Below, piece after piece: positions 17,192-26,863 of a stretch of DNA of 64,000 nt. The DNA comes from Sphingosinithalassobacter tenebrarum (GTDB lineage Bacteria > Pseudomonadota > Alphaproteobacteria > Sphingomonadales > Sphingomonadaceae). Positions within the stretch are counted from its first letter, which is position 1, and every line of letters begins with the position of its first letter. The DNA lies in NCBI RefSeq assembly GCF_011057975.1, contig NZ_CP049109.1:930001-994000 (forward strand). The letters run 5' to 3'. The notes beneath the pieces are model-generated. The model saw only the letters and a list, made by a program, of their open reading frames with translations, ran no database searches and had not been told where the DNA came from. The position numbers and the translations under genes were made by a program.

Positions 17192-18118
17192 GTGCCTACC
17201 CTGCGACAGCTCGAATATCTGGTGGCAGTGGCCGATGCGAAGCATTTCGGCCGCGCGGCGGCAGCAGTGAATGTCTCGCAGCCGACGCTCAGCCAGCAAT
17301 TGCGCACGCTGGAGGCGCGGCTCGGCGTCGTGCTGATCGAACGCGGCGACAGCCCGGTACAGCTGACGCCGATCGGGCGCGAAATCGCCCAGCGCGCGCG
17401 GCAGATACTGATCGGTGTCGATGATGTGCGCGGGCTGGCCAAGCGCGCGGTTTCGGGGCTGGCGGGCGCGATCCGGTTCGGCGTCACGCCGACGCTCGGC
17501 CCCTATCTGATGCCGGCGGTGGTCGCGTCGCTCCACGGCGAATATCGCGACATGCGGCTGTTCATGCGCGAGGGGATTCCCGACGAGCAACTCGCCGATC
17601 TGCGGCGCGGCGCGCTCGACATGCTGCTCGCGCCGTTGCCGGTTAGCGGCGCGGACCTCCATATCGAGCCGCTGTTCCGCGAGCCTTTATGCCTGGTCGC
17701 CGCGCCCGATAATGCGCTGTTCGCCAAGCCGAGGCTGCGCAAGGCCGATATGGCCGGGGTGGGAGTGCTCAGCCTCGATCCGCGGCATCATTTCCATCGC
17801 CAGGCCGTGGAAATCTGCGGCGATCTGAATGCCGAGCTGCTGCGCGATTATGAAGGGACCAGCCTCGACAGCCTGCGCCAGATGGCGGGATCGGGGATCG
17901 GGCTGGCGATTCTGCCCGAGCTTTACCTGCGTTCCGAAGTCGGCGGCGAGGATATGGTGCGCCGGCTCGACATCGCCGACTGGTCGGCGGAACGCTCGAT
18001 TGCGGCGGTGTGGCGACGCGGCGCGGCCTGGGCGGACAGCTATCGCATGATCGCACAGGCCATCGCCGCGCAGGCGCATGCGATGATGGGGACGAAGGAC
18101 GCTATGCCGCTTCGCTGA
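17192..18118 (+). CDS. LysR-family regulator related to OxyR, lacking the peroxidatic cysteine
   Basis: A 308-residue protein with an N-terminal winged helix (LRQLEYLVAVADAKHFGRAA, QPTLSQQLRTLE) and a LysR effector domain. The C-terminal part aligns well with OxyR, including TSLDSLRQMAGSGIGLAILP. Where E. coli OxyR has Cys199 in DGHCLRDQAMGFC, this protein reads PRHHFHRQAVEIC. The reactive cysteine is therefore His200, while the partner (Cys209) is kept. It cannot use the classical disulfide switch. GTG 17192 is chosen because GAGGAG lies 8 bases before it. Its end overlaps the convergent ABC exporter gene by 17 bases. Confidence 0.85.
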   Translation: MPTLRQLEYLVAVADAKHFGRAAAAVNVSQPTLSQQLRTLEARLGVVLIERGDSPVQLTPIGREIAQRARQILIGVDDVRGLAKRAVSGLAGAIRFGVTPTLGPYLMPAVVASLHGEYRDMRLFMREGIPDEQLADLRRGALDMLLAPLPVSGADLHIEPLFREPLCLVAAPDNALFAKPRLRKADMAGVGVLSLDPRHHFHRQAVEICGDLNAELLRDYEGTSLDSLRQMAGSGIGLAILPELYLRSEVGGEDMVRRLDIADWSAERSIAAVWRRGAAWADSYRMIAQAIAAQAHAMMGTKDAMPLR

Positions 18119-19907
18119 ACTGGAGCGAAGCGAGGCGGGCATAGAGGCCGCCGCGTTCGACCAGCTCGCCATGCGTGCCGGTTTCGACGATGCGGCCTTC
18201 GTCCATCACGATGATCCGCCCCGCCGCGCGCACGGTGGCGAGGCGGTGGGCGATGACGAGCGTGGTGCGGTTCTCCATCAACCGTTCGAGCGCGTCCTGT
18301 ACCAGCCGTTCGCCTTCGGCATCGAGCGCGCTCGTCGCTTCGTCGAGCAGCAGGATCGGCGAATCGCGCAGCAGCGCGCGGGCGATCGCAACACGCTGAC
18401 GCTGCCCGCCCGAAAGCCGCGCGCCGCCTTCGCCGAGAAAGGTGTCGAGCCCTTGCGGAAGCGCGCGGAGGAAATCGGCGGCGTTGGCGGCTTCGGCGGC
18501 TTCCCACAAGGCGGCGTCGCTCGCGTCCCATTTGCCGTAGCGCAGATTGTCGCGGGCCGAAGCCGCGAAGATCACGGTTTCCTGCGGCACCATCGCGATG
18601 CGCCCGCGCAGATCGCTCAGATCGGCGCGCTGGAGCGGAACGCCGTCGATGCGGACTTCGCCCGCCTGCGGATCGTAGAAACGCTGGAGCAGCGCGAACA
18701 GCGTCGATTTGCCCGCCCCTGAGGGGCCGACCAGCGCGACCGTTTCGCCCGGCGCGACCGACAGATCGAAATCGGTGAGCGCGGCACTGTCCGGCCGCGT
18801 CGGATAGCGGAACGTGACGCCGCTGAAATCGATCGCGCCGCGTGGCGGCTGCGGCAGCGGCACCGGATCGGCGGGCGGGGCGATGTCGGGCTCGACTGCG
18901 ATCAGTTCGCCCAGCCGTGCGGCGGCACCCGCGGCGCGCAATATGTCGCCATAGACTTCGGTCAACGCACCGAACGACCCGGTCACGAGCCCCGCAGTGA
19001 TGACGAAGGCCGTGATCGCGCCGCTGGAAATGCGGCCGCTGGCGACGCCCGAAACCGCGTCCCACATGATCAGCGTGATTCCGCCGAACAGCATGAAGAT
19101 GACCAGCGCGGTCATGATCGCACGCACCAGCGCGCGGCGACGCGCGGTCGCAAAGCCGCGATCGACGGCTGCATCGAAGCGCCCGGCCTCGCGGTCTTCC
19201 TGTCCGAAGGCCTGGACGATGCGCATCGCGCCCAGCGTTTCGGCGGCCATCGCCCCGATATCGGCAACGCGATCCTGGCTCGATCGCGACAATTTGCGCA
19301 CCTGCCCGCCCAGCACGACCATCGGCAGGATGATCAGCGGGATGCCGATCAGCATATAGGCGGCGATCGCGGGTGCGAGCGCGAAGAGATACAGGATGCC
19401 GCCGATTCCGATCAGCAGGTTGCGCAGCGCCACCGACACCGTCGATCCGACGATCTGTTCGACGATCGCCGTGTCCGATGTCAGCCGCGAGGCGATTTCC
19501 GACGGGCGGTTTTCCTCGAACCATTGCGGCGGCAGGCGCAGCAGGTTGCGGTGCACCGCGCCGCGTATGTCCGCCACGCCGCGTTCGGCAACCCAGGTGA
19601 CGCTGTAGAAGCGAACGGCAGTCGCGATCGCGAGGATGAAGACGACGAATAGCAGTTCGCGGAAATAGCGTCCGATGCTCGACAGATCGGCCCCCAGCGT
19701 GAAACCGTGATCGACGACCAGCTGGAAGGTGCGCGGGATCCACAAGGTAGCCGCCGCCGACACGATCAGCGCTACCAATGCGATCAGCAGCTGCAGCGGA
19801 TAGCGGCGCGTGAACCCCCAGATGACGCGCAGATTGCCGAGCTTGCGGCCTTTGGCGCGGCTTGCGGCTTCGGCGGATTGGGGCGGGATATCGGTGGCGT
19901 CGCTCAT
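18102..19907 (-). CDS. ABC exporter, half-transporter with fused ATPase (MsbA-like)
   Basis: A 601-residue protein: six-helix transmembrane domain (about residues 25-330), then a nucleotide-binding domain. Walker A is GPSGAGKST, the Q-loop region is VPQETVIF, the signature is LSGGQRQRVAIARALL, and Walker B with D-loop is ILLLDEATSALD, with the switch His in VIAHRL. It should function as a homodimer exporting a lipophilic substrate or lipid. The substrate cannot be inferred; neighbouring genes give no clue. The start ATG 19907 fits the family, with about 25 residues of soluble N terminus. Confidence 0.9.
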   Translation of the reverse strand: MSDATDIPPQSAEAASRAKGRKLGNLRVIWGFTRRYPLQLLIALVALIVSAAATLWIPRTFQLVVDHGFTLGADLSSIGRYFRELLFVVFILAIATAVRFYSVTWVAERGVADIRGAVHRNLLRLPPQWFEENRPSEIASRLTSDTAIVEQIVGSTVSVALRNLLIGIGGILYLFALAPAIAAYMLIGIPLIILPMVVLGGQVRKLSRSSQDRVADIGAMAAETLGAMRIVQAFGQEDREAGRFDAAVDRGFATARRRALVRAIMTALVIFMLFGGITLIMWDAVSGVASGRISSGAITAFVITAGLVTGSFGALTEVYGDILRAAGAAARLGELIAVEPDIAPPADPVPLPQPPRGAIDFSGVTFRYPTRPDSAALTDFDLSVAPGETVALVGPSGAGKSTLFALLQRFYDPQAGEVRIDGVPLQRADLSDLRGRIAMVPQETVIFAASARDNLRYGKWDASDAALWEAAEAANAADFLRALPQGLDTFLGEGGARLSGGQRQRVAIARALLRDSPILLLDEATSALDAEGERLVQDALERLMENRTTLVIAHRLATVRAAGRIIVMDEGRIVETGTHGELVERGGLYARLASLQFSEAA

Positions 19908-20124
19908 GGGGCTTGCGCCCTAGCGCGGATGCGGGCGGGAGGGAACCGGGGGTGCGATGGTAGCTCCTCTCCCTGGAAGGGAGGGGCGGATTCTCTTTCT
20001 CGTATCGTTTCGGCGCGCTTGCCGGTCCGCTCCGTAAGCCCCCGACGTTGCACTGCACAATCGGCCTGCGTATAGCGGATCGGGCCGCCGTCGCTCTGTC
20101 CCGGCGCTGCGAAGAAGGATGGCC

Positions 20125-21345
20125 ATGCTTTACAATGCGTATGAAATTCAGCGGCAGATGCTGGCCGGAGCCAGCGCGCTGGCGAATTTCAGCGCGGGTC
20201 TGCTGCAGAACCCGTCGAACCCCTTCGCCTATTTCGGCGGCGGGCCGGTACTCGCATCCGCGCTCGAGGTTTTCGCGCATGCCGCCGCGCCGCGCGGCAA
20301 GCCCGAATTCGGGCTCGACCATACTGAGGTCAACGGCAAGAAGGTGGAGGTTTCCGAGGAAATCATACTGCGCAAGCCGTTCGGCCAGCTCAAGCGCTTC
20401 GTCCGCAAGGGGGTGAAGGGCGGCCCCAAGCTGCTGATCGTCGCGCCGATGTCGGGGCATTTCGCCACGCTGCTGCGCGGCACGGTCGAGCGGATGCTGC
20501 CGGTCGCGGATGTGTATATCACCGACTGGCGCGATGCGAAGCTGGTGCCGATGCACGAGGGGCGCTTCGATCTGGACGATTATATCGACTATCTGATCGA
20601 ATTCCTCGAAACGATCGGCGAGAACACGCATATCCTCGCCGTCTGCCAGCCTTCGGTGCCGGCCTATGCCGCCGCGGCGGTGATGAGCGCGGACAAGCAT
20701 CCCTGCCGCCCGAGCACGCTCACCATGATGGGCGGGCCGATCGACACGCGCGAGGCGCCGACATCGGTCAACACGCTGGCGACCGAGCGGCCCTATGCCT
20801 GGTTCGAGCAGAATGTGATCGCCACGGTGCCGATGACTTATCCGGGCGCGGGACGGCGCGTCTATCCGGGCTTTTTGCAGCTCGCGGGCTTCATGTCGAT
20901 GAACCTCGGCAGCCACATGGTCAGCCATTGGGAGATGTTCAAACATCTCGTCCAGGGCGACGGCGACAGCGCCGAAGCGACGATGAGTTTCTACGACGAA
21001 TATCGCTCGGTGTGCGATATGACCGCCGAATTCTACCTGCAGACGATCGACGCGGTTTTCCAGTCGCACGCGCTGCCCAAGGGGGAATTGCTGCATCGCG
21101 GCAAGCGCGTCGATCCCGGCGCGATCACCGATGTCGCGCTGCTCGCGATCGAAGGCGAGCGCGACGATATTTCGGGGCTGGGCCAGACCAAGGCGGCGCT
21201 CAAGATCGCGACCAGCCTGCCCGACGCCATGAAGCAGTATCACATGGCCAAGGGCGTGGGGCATTACGGCATCTTCCACGGCTCCAAATGGCGCACGCGG
21301 ATCGCGCCGGTGCTGGAAAAGTGGATGATGACGCACGGCGGGTGA
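20125..21345 (+). CDS. phaZ: intracellular polyhydroxyalkanoate (PHB) depolymerase
   Basis: A 406-residue alpha/beta hydrolase of the intracellular PhaZ family. The nucleophile is a cysteine, Cys174 in HILAVCQPSVPA, as in PhaZ1 of Cupriavidus. The acid lies in EGERDDISG near 347-348 and the histidine in GVGHYGIFHG near 380. The DWRDAKLVP segment is also characteristic. It degrades native PHB granules to hydroxybutyrate oligomers. ATG 20125 has AAGGA at 5 bases, whereas ATG 20119 would overlap that site. No pha synthase or phasin gene is in the window. Confidence 0.9.
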   Translation: MLYNAYEIQRQMLAGASALANFSAGLLQNPSNPFAYFGGGPVLASALEVFAHAAAPRGKPEFGLDHTEVNGKKVEVSEEIILRKPFGQLKRFVRKGVKGGPKLLIVAPMSGHFATLLRGTVERMLPVADVYITDWRDAKLVPMHEGRFDLDDYIDYLIEFLETIGENTHILAVCQPSVPAYAAAAVMSADKHPCRPSTLTMMGGPIDTREAPTSVNTLATERPYAWFEQNVIATVPMTYPGAGRRVYPGFLQLAGFMSMNLGSHMVSHWEMFKHLVQGDGDSAEATMSFYDEYRSVCDMTAEFYLQTIDAVFQSHALPKGELLHRGKRVDPGAITDVALLAIEGERDDISGLGQTKAALKIATSLPDAMKQYHMAKGVGHYGIFHGSKWRTRIAPVLEKWMMTHGG

Positions 21346-21360
21346 GGTCCCGCCACCACG

Positions 21361-21726
21361 TCACGCCATCGTCTTGAGCCAGTCCTGGGCTGCCTCCAGC
21401 GCCGCGAATACCTTGACGCGCGGATGGATGAGCGTGCGTTCGGCCTGAAGCCGGTTGAGATGGCTGCCGACCACGACGGCCGAGCGCCCGCTGGTAAGCG
21501 GCATGCTCCCCTGCATGACTTCGGCGAGCAGATCGGCGACGTCGTGCGCCTGTACCGGGAAATCGGTCGAATCGACGAGGATGTCGAAATCGTCGCGGAT
21601 GGTGTGCGCCCGTTGGAAGGTCTGGCCGACTGCGCGGGCGAACTGGCTCACCAGTTCGGGGGACCAGAAACCCCGCACGTTGATCCGCACGATATTGGCA
21701 GGGGCGTCATAGGCAATGTCGAACAT
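21361..21726 (-). CDS. STAS/SpoIIAA-like small protein
   Basis: A 121-residue soluble protein with alternating strands and helices: FDIAYDAPANIVRINVRGFW at the start, DFDILVDSTDFPVQ in the middle and WLKTMA at the end. The pattern (a strand with VRINVRG, then a helix, then the DILVD strand) resembles SpoIIAA-like STAS folds. The assignment is structural guesswork from pattern. It converges on phaZ with a 15-base gap. Confidence 0.55.
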   Translation of the reverse strand: MFDIAYDAPANIVRINVRGFWSPELVSQFARAVGQTFQRAHTIRDDFDILVDSTDFPVQAHDVADLLAEVMQGSMPLTSGRSAVVVGSHLNRLQAERTLIHPRVKVFAALEAAQDWLKTMA

Positions 21727-21756
21727 GGACGTATTATAGCTGAGAAATCTGGCAGC

Positions 21757-21987
21757 TTAGCGACCACTGACGATCGGATATTCGCTGCGCAACCGATCGG
21801 CGAGATTTTCGACCGCTGCGATCTCGACAACGCTGCCGCTGGGGCTGAAAGACCAGTTGCAATGCGGATGCGTATTCTCGTCATAGACGCGCGGGGAGCC
21901 GAGGATGCGGCGCCAGCGCGCCTTGGTGCCGCCATGCGCGCGGATCAGGGCGGCGAGGAAGAGGTCGGTGAGGTCGGCGGCGGTCAT
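21757..21987 (-). CDS. small hypothetical protein coupled to mutS
   Basis: A 76-residue protein with no recognised domain. Visible elements are TDLFLAALIRAHGGTKARWR at the N terminus, HPHCNWSF in the middle and a C-terminal ADRLRSEYPIV helix. Its start codon overlaps the mutS stop (ATGA, 4 bases), a strong sign of translational coupling on one transcript. The pattern looks conserved rather than random, but its function is unknown. Confidence 0.6.
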   Translation of the reverse strand: MTAADLTDLFLAALIRAHGGTKARWRRILGSPRVYDENTHPHCNWSFSPSGSVVEIAAVENLADRLRSEYPIVSGR

Positions 21988-24587
21988 TCGGAAGCCAGCC
22001 CCTTAAGCTTGTAGAGTATTTCCAGCGCCTCGCGTGGACTGAGCGCGTCGATGTCGAGCGCCTCCAGTTCGGTGCGCAGCGGATCGGTCGCTTCGGGTTC
22101 CTCTTCCGCCATCGCGGCGAAGAGCGGCAGGTCATCGAGCCCCGCCGCCAGCCCGCCGGTCTTTTCGCGGCCGGCCTCAAGCTTGTCGAGCACGGCACGG
22201 GCGCGCTTGATCGTGATCGGGGGGAGGCCGGCGAGGCGCGCCACGGCGAGGCCGTAGCTGCGGTCGGCCGGGCCTTCGGAGACTTCGTGGAGCAGGACGA
22301 GATCGCCCTTCCATTCGCGCGCGCGGACATGGTGGAGCGTGAGTGCGTCACAGCGTTCGGCGAGACGGGTCAGTTCGTGATAATGGGTCGCGAACAGGCA
22401 GCGGCAGCGATTTTCCTCATGGATCGCTTCTACCACGGCCCAGGCGATGGCGAGGCCGTCATAGGTGCTCGTCCCCCGTCCGACTTCGTCGAGGATGACG
22501 AAGCTGCGCGGCGTGGCCTGTGCGAGGATCGCGGCGGTTTCGACCATTTCGACCATGAAGGTCGATCGCCCGCGCGCGAGATTGTCCGACGCGCCGACGC
22601 GGCTGAACAGCCGGTCGACCAGGCCGAGGGTCGCGCGCGTGGCGGGGACATAGCCGCCCGCCTGCGCGAGTACGGCGATCAGCGCATTCTGGCGCAGGAA
22701 AGTCGATTTGCCGCCCATATTGGGGCCGGTGACGAGCCAGAGGCGCGAATCTTCGGATAGCGTGCAATCATTGGCGACGAAGCGCTCGCCCGCGCGCGCC
22801 AGGGCGGCCTCGACTACCGGATGACGCCCGCCCTCGATTTCGAAACAGGCGTGATCGACCAGCGCCGGGCGCGCCCAGCCGCCCTCGGCCGCGCGTTCGG
22901 CGAGCGCGGCGGAAACGTCGAGCCGGGCCAGCGCGTCGGCAGTCGCGGCGATGGGTTCGCGGCGGTCGAGCGCGGTGCCGGTGAGGTCTTCGAGATGCGC
23001 GGCTTCGGCAGTGAGCGCATGCGCGCCCGCCTGAGTCACCTTGATCGCGAGGTCGTGGAGTTCGGGCGCGTTGAAGCGGACGACGCCCGCGAGCGTCTGG
23101 CGATGGGTGAAACCGCTGTCGGGCGCCATCAGCCTGTCGGCGGATTTGGCGGGGACTTCGATATGATAGCCGAGCACGCCGTTATGCTTGATCTTGAGAT
23201 TGGCGATGCCGGTACTCGCGCGATACTCGGCTTCGAGCTTGGCGATCGCGCGGCGCCCGCCCGCGCCGGTATCGCGCAGATCGTCGAGCGCGGCGTCATA
23301 GCCTTCGGCGATATAGCCGCCCTTGTCGGCGTCAACCGGCGGATCGGGGACGAGCGCGCGCTGGAGCAGGTCGATCAACTCGCCGTGACCGCGCAGTTGC
23401 GGGGCGAGCGCGTCGAGCAGGGGCGGGCGATCGGCTAGTTCTGAAAGCTTCTCGCCGAGCCGCCACGCGCCGTCGAGCCCGTCGCGGAGCTGCCCCAGGT
23501 CGCGCGGGCTGCCGCGTCCGGCGGCGAGGCGGCCGAGCGCGCGGCCTATATCGGGCATCGCGCGCAGGGCGGAGCGCACCATGTCGCGCAGGCCCGCATC
23601 GTCGTGGAAACGCTGGACGAGATCGAGCCGCGCTTCGATGCTCGCGCGATCCATCAGCGGCGCGGAAATATCGGCGCCGAGCAGGCGGGCGCCCGCGCCG
23701 GTGACGGTGCGGTCGACCGCGTCGAGCAGGCTGCCCTTGCGGGCGCCCGATTGCGACACGGTGAGTTCGAGGCTTTCGCGCGTCGCCGCGTCGATCGCCA
23801 TCGCCGCGTCGGTGCGCGTGACGTGCGGCGGGCGCAGAAAGGGGAGCGCGCCCTTGGCGGTGTGATCGAGATAGGCGACGAGCCCCCCGGCGGCCGCCAG
23901 GCCCGCGCGGGAGAGCGACCCGAAGCCGTCGAGCGTCGCGACGCCGAACAGCGATTTGAGCCGTGCTTCCCCGCGCGCGCTGTCGAAATCGCCTTTGGGG
24001 CGCAGCGCGGTGGCGAGGTCGGCGAGCTCCGATGCTTCCGAAGCGATGGTTTCGGCGGGCGCGAAGCGGGCGAGTTCGGCGCCGGCGCGATCGGCGCCGC
24101 ATTCGATGACTTCGAACCGGCCGGTGGAAATATCGGCGCAGGCGATTGCGGTTTCGCCGCCCGCTTCGCCGATCGCCGCGCACCAGTTGGCGCTGCGGCT
24201 GTCGAGCAAGGCTTCTTCGGTCAGCGTACCGGCAGTGACCACGCGGACGATCGCGCGCGCGACGAGCGCCTTCGATCCGCCGCGCTTCTTGGCTTCCTCG
24301 GGGGTTTCGACCTGATCGGCGATGGCGACGCGGTGCCCCGCCTTGATCAGCCGCGCGAGATAACCCGTGGCCGAGTGCGCAGGGACGCCGCACATCGGCA
24401 CCTTGTCATCGCCGTGACTTCCGCGCGCGGTCAGCGCGATGTCGAGGCACGCGCTGGCGATCTTCGCATCGTCGAAGAACAGCTCGAAAAAGTCGCCCAT
24501 TCGATAGAAGAGCAGGCAATCCTCCGCCTCTTCCTTGAGCGCGAGATATTGCGCCATCATCGGAGTGGGGGCGGAAGCGTCGGCCAT
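21984..24587 (-). CDS. mutS: DNA mismatch repair protein MutS
   Basis: An 867-residue mismatch-recognition ATPase. The N-terminal mismatch-binding motif is DFFELF, in the context LLFYRMGDFFELFFDDAK. Connector, lever and clamp domains follow. The C-terminal ATPase has Walker A GPNMGGKSTFLRQNA, Walker B VILDEVGRGTSTYDG and the H-motif FATHYHELT. ATG 24587 is taken rather than the GTG two codons upstream. Full length is as expected. mutL is not in the window. Confidence 0.97.
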   Translation of the reverse strand: MADASAPTPMMAQYLALKEEAEDCLLFYRMGDFFELFFDDAKIASACLDIALTARGSHGDDKVPMCGVPAHSATGYLARLIKAGHRVAIADQVETPEEAKKRGGSKALVARAIVRVVTAGTLTEEALLDSRSANWCAAIGEAGGETAIACADISTGRFEVIECGADRAGAELARFAPAETIASEASELADLATALRPKGDFDSARGEARLKSLFGVATLDGFGSLSRAGLAAAGGLVAYLDHTAKGALPFLRPPHVTRTDAAMAIDAATRESLELTVSQSGARKGSLLDAVDRTVTGAGARLLGADISAPLMDRASIEARLDLVQRFHDDAGLRDMVRSALRAMPDIGRALGRLAAGRGSPRDLGQLRDGLDGAWRLGEKLSELADRPPLLDALAPQLRGHGELIDLLQRALVPDPPVDADKGGYIAEGYDAALDDLRDTGAGGRRAIAKLEAEYRASTGIANLKIKHNGVLGYHIEVPAKSADRLMAPDSGFTHRQTLAGVVRFNAPELHDLAIKVTQAGAHALTAEAAHLEDLTGTALDRREPIAATADALARLDVSAALAERAAEGGWARPALVDHACFEIEGGRHPVVEAALARAGERFVANDCTLSEDSRLWLVTGPNMGGKSTFLRQNALIAVLAQAGGYVPATRATLGLVDRLFSRVGASDNLARGRSTFMVEMVETAAILAQATPRSFVILDEVGRGTSTYDGLAIAWAVVEAIHEENRCRCLFATHYHELTRLAERCDALTLHHVRAREWKGDLVLLHEVSEGPADRSYGLAVARLAGLPPITIKRARAVLDKLEAGREKTGGLAAGLDDLPLFAAMAEEEPEATDPLRTELEALDIDALSPREALEILYKLKGLASE

Positions 24588-24693
24588 CGCCACCGCTGGT
24601 AGCGCAAAGCCGCGCCGCGAGTCAGCCGTTCACGGGCACGCCAGCGCGACAAAGCATCAAAGAGTTGTGGAAAACGCCCTGATGCCCCGCATC

Positions 24694-24724
24694 GAAAAGG
24701 CCCCGGCAATCGCTTGCCGGGGCC
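24694..24724 (-). terminator. intrinsic terminator after the S9 peptidase gene
   Basis: An 11-bp perfect stem GGCCCCGGCAA / TTGCCGGGGCC with a TCGC loop, followed on the minus strand by TTTTC. It lies 26 bases after the peptidase stop. Confidence 0.85.
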
Positions 24725-24750
24725 CGTGCTTCACCGTGGAGCGTGCCGGC

Positions 24751-26697
24751 TCAGTCCGCCGGGTTATGCTTGGCGAGGAAGGATTCCATCGCCTGCAGGA
24801 ATTCCAGCCGGTCTTCCTGGCGGCTGAAATGGTGATCGCCTTCTTCCTGTTCGATATAGACGACCGGCTTGTTCGCCCGCTGCAACTGGCGCGCCATGTC
24901 GCGCGACTGTTCATAGGGGACGGTCTTGTCCTCCTTGCCGTGCATGATCAGGATCGGAATGCCGAACTGTTCGGGGAAGTTGAGCGGCGACACCGATTTC
25001 ATGTCGGGCACCTGTTCGCGCAGCCAGTCGCCGCGCGCACCCGACAGGAAGCTGCGATCATATTTCAGCATCGCATCGACATCCGAAACGCCGGCATAGG
25101 AAATCGCGCAGCGATAGAGCGACGGATCGCGCTGGGCGGCGCGCATCGCCGCATAGCCGCCATAGGACGCGCCGGCGATGCACACGCGCGACGGATCGAT
25201 CGTGCCTTCACCGGCCAGATAGGTTACTGCGTCGTTGAGGTCGTCCTGCATCTTCAGGCCCCATTCGCCGCGCCCCAGATCCTCGAACCGCTGCCCAAAT
25301 CCCGTCGAGCCGCGATAATTGGGCTGGATGACGGCATAGCCGCGATCGGCGAGGAATTGCGTCCACCAGTCCCAGCGTTCGTAATCGCGCGCGGCGGGGC
25401 CGCCATGCGGCAGCACGATCAGCGGAAGATCGCTCGATTTGCCGCGCGGCAAGGTGAGTACCGCCGAAATCTCGACGCCGTCGCGCGCTTCATAGGTGAC
25501 GGTCGTCACCGGATGCAGCCGCTGCAGCCCGATCCCGGCATTTACGTCACCCAGCTTGGCCATCTGGCCGCTGGGACGATCGTAGAGATACCAGGCGCCG
25601 GGCGAATCCGAAGCGCCGACGCGAACGATCGCGCGCTGCATGTTCTCGCTGAACGACTGGATCGAAATGTCGCCGCCATGCACCAGCGCGCGCACTTCGG
25701 CGTCCAGCGCCTTCAGCCGTTCGTCGACCCAGACGATGTTGGTCGTTTCCGCCGTGTAATAGATGGCGGCGATGCCGTTGCCTTCGGGGGTGAAGCGAAC
25801 GGCGCTGACGTCATAGCCGTCCTTGCCGAAAATGCGCTCCCCGGTGGTCAGATTGGCGACGTCATATTCATAGACGCCGGTATAGCCGTCCGGCCCGTTG
25901 GCCATCGCGATCGCGGTGTCGCCCAGAAAGGCGTCGGGGATCACGACGCTGCGGTCATTGGAGCGTTCGCGCAGCACTTCCTTGAACCCGCTATGGTCGT
26001 CGTCGCGATAGAGCAGGCGGAAGTGCCGCCCTTCGGCTTCATATCCCAGCCCCATGCGCACCGCGCCGCTATGGTCGGCGGACCATTGGACCACGCCCTC
26101 GCGGCCCGATGCGATCAGATGCTGATCGCCGGTCGATACGTCGAATTCATATACCTGCGGCCAGAAGCTGGGCTGATGCCATTCGAGCGAAGCCTGCATC
26201 GCAATGCGCACCCGCGGCGATCCGTCCGATGCCACCCAGACCAGATCGTCGGCCATGACGCCGAGCCCGTGCGAGCGGGGCGGAGCGAGCTGCACGATTT
26301 CGCCGTCCGCCGCGCTGATGCCGACAGCGCGCGTGACATAGACTTCGCCGTAGCGACGGATCAGCATCTTGCCGCCGACGCCCGCGACGACCCAGTCATT
26401 GTTGACCCAGGTGAACCAGTTGAGCTCGTTGCCCTCGAGCCCGGCGATGCTGGGCTGGCCGCCGCCGATCGGAATCACCGCGAAATATTGTTCGCCCTGG
26501 ATCGCCAGCTTGACTGCGATCTTGCTTCCGTCCGGCGAAAGCTCCGGGTCCTCCATCAGCGGCAGCAGCGCGAAATCCTCTGTCGGATGCGGTGCTGTCT
26601 GTGCTGTGGCTGCGGGTATGGTCGCGACCGTCGCGATCGGCAGCGCTACGGCCGACGCAATTGCAAGCGCGCAGGCCGAGAAGACACGAAAAGACAT
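24751..26697 (-). CDS. secreted S9-family (prolyl oligopeptidase-like) peptidase
   Basis: A 648-residue exported serine hydrolase. A signal peptide (ALAIASAVALPIATVATI, cleavage near AAATAQ-like residues about 30) precedes a beta-propeller-like region and a C-terminal alpha/beta hydrolase domain. The nucleophile is Ser511 in GASYGGYAAM; Asp is in HGKEDKTVPY and His in GDHHFSRQED. ATG 26697 is chosen because it opens directly into the signal peptide. It probably acts on peptides in the periplasm or as an outer-face dipeptidyl or acylaminoacyl peptidase. The exact specificity is not readable. Confidence 0.88.
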   Translation of the reverse strand: MSFRVFSACALAIASAVALPIATVATIPAATAQTAPHPTEDFALLPLMEDPELSPDGSKIAVKLAIQGEQYFAVIPIGGGQPSIAGLEGNELNWFTWVNNDWVVAGVGGKMLIRRYGEVYVTRAVGISAADGEIVQLAPPRSHGLGVMADDLVWVASDGSPRVRIAMQASLEWHQPSFWPQVYEFDVSTGDQHLIASGREGVVQWSADHSGAVRMGLGYEAEGRHFRLLYRDDDHSGFKEVLRERSNDRSVVIPDAFLGDTAIAMANGPDGYTGVYEYDVANLTTGERIFGKDGYDVSAVRFTPEGNGIAAIYYTAETTNIVWVDERLKALDAEVRALVHGGDISIQSFSENMQRAIVRVGASDSPGAWYLYDRPSGQMAKLGDVNAGIGLQRLHPVTTVTYEARDGVEISAVLTLPRGKSSDLPLIVLPHGGPAARDYERWDWWTQFLADRGYAVIQPNYRGSTGFGQRFEDLGRGEWGLKMQDDLNDAVTYLAGEGTIDPSRVCIAGASYGGYAAMRAAQRDPSLYRCAISYAGVSDVDAMLKYDRSFLSGARGDWLREQVPDMKSVSPLNFPEQFGIPILIMHGKEDKTVPYEQSRDMARQLQRANKPVVYIEQEEGDHHFSRQEDRLEFLQAMESFLAKHNPAD

Positions 26698-26808
26698 TCT
26701 GATATTCCCCCTCGAACAGTCGCCCCTTCCAGAGACTGTCGAGCGAAGGGGTAGCCCAATCCAGGTTAGCCAGGCAAATATTTGCGCGGGAAATATTGTG
26801 TCGTTTCG

Positions 26809-26839
26809 AAAAAAAAGCCCCGGCACGAAATGCCGGGGC
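26809..26839 (-). terminator. intrinsic terminator of hppA
   Basis: A 9-bp stem GCCCCGGCA / TGCCGGGGC with a CGAAA loop. On the minus strand it is followed by eight consecutive T. It starts 24 bases after the hppA stop. Confidence 0.93.
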
Positions 26840-26863
26840 CGATATTGTCCCAGTCGTTCGGCT

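Noticed and set aside
18040..21336. 1098-residue minus-strand open frame spanning the ABC exporter and phaZ
   Set aside because: The real exporter is in another frame on the same strand and phaZ is on the other strand; this frame has no recognisable domain.
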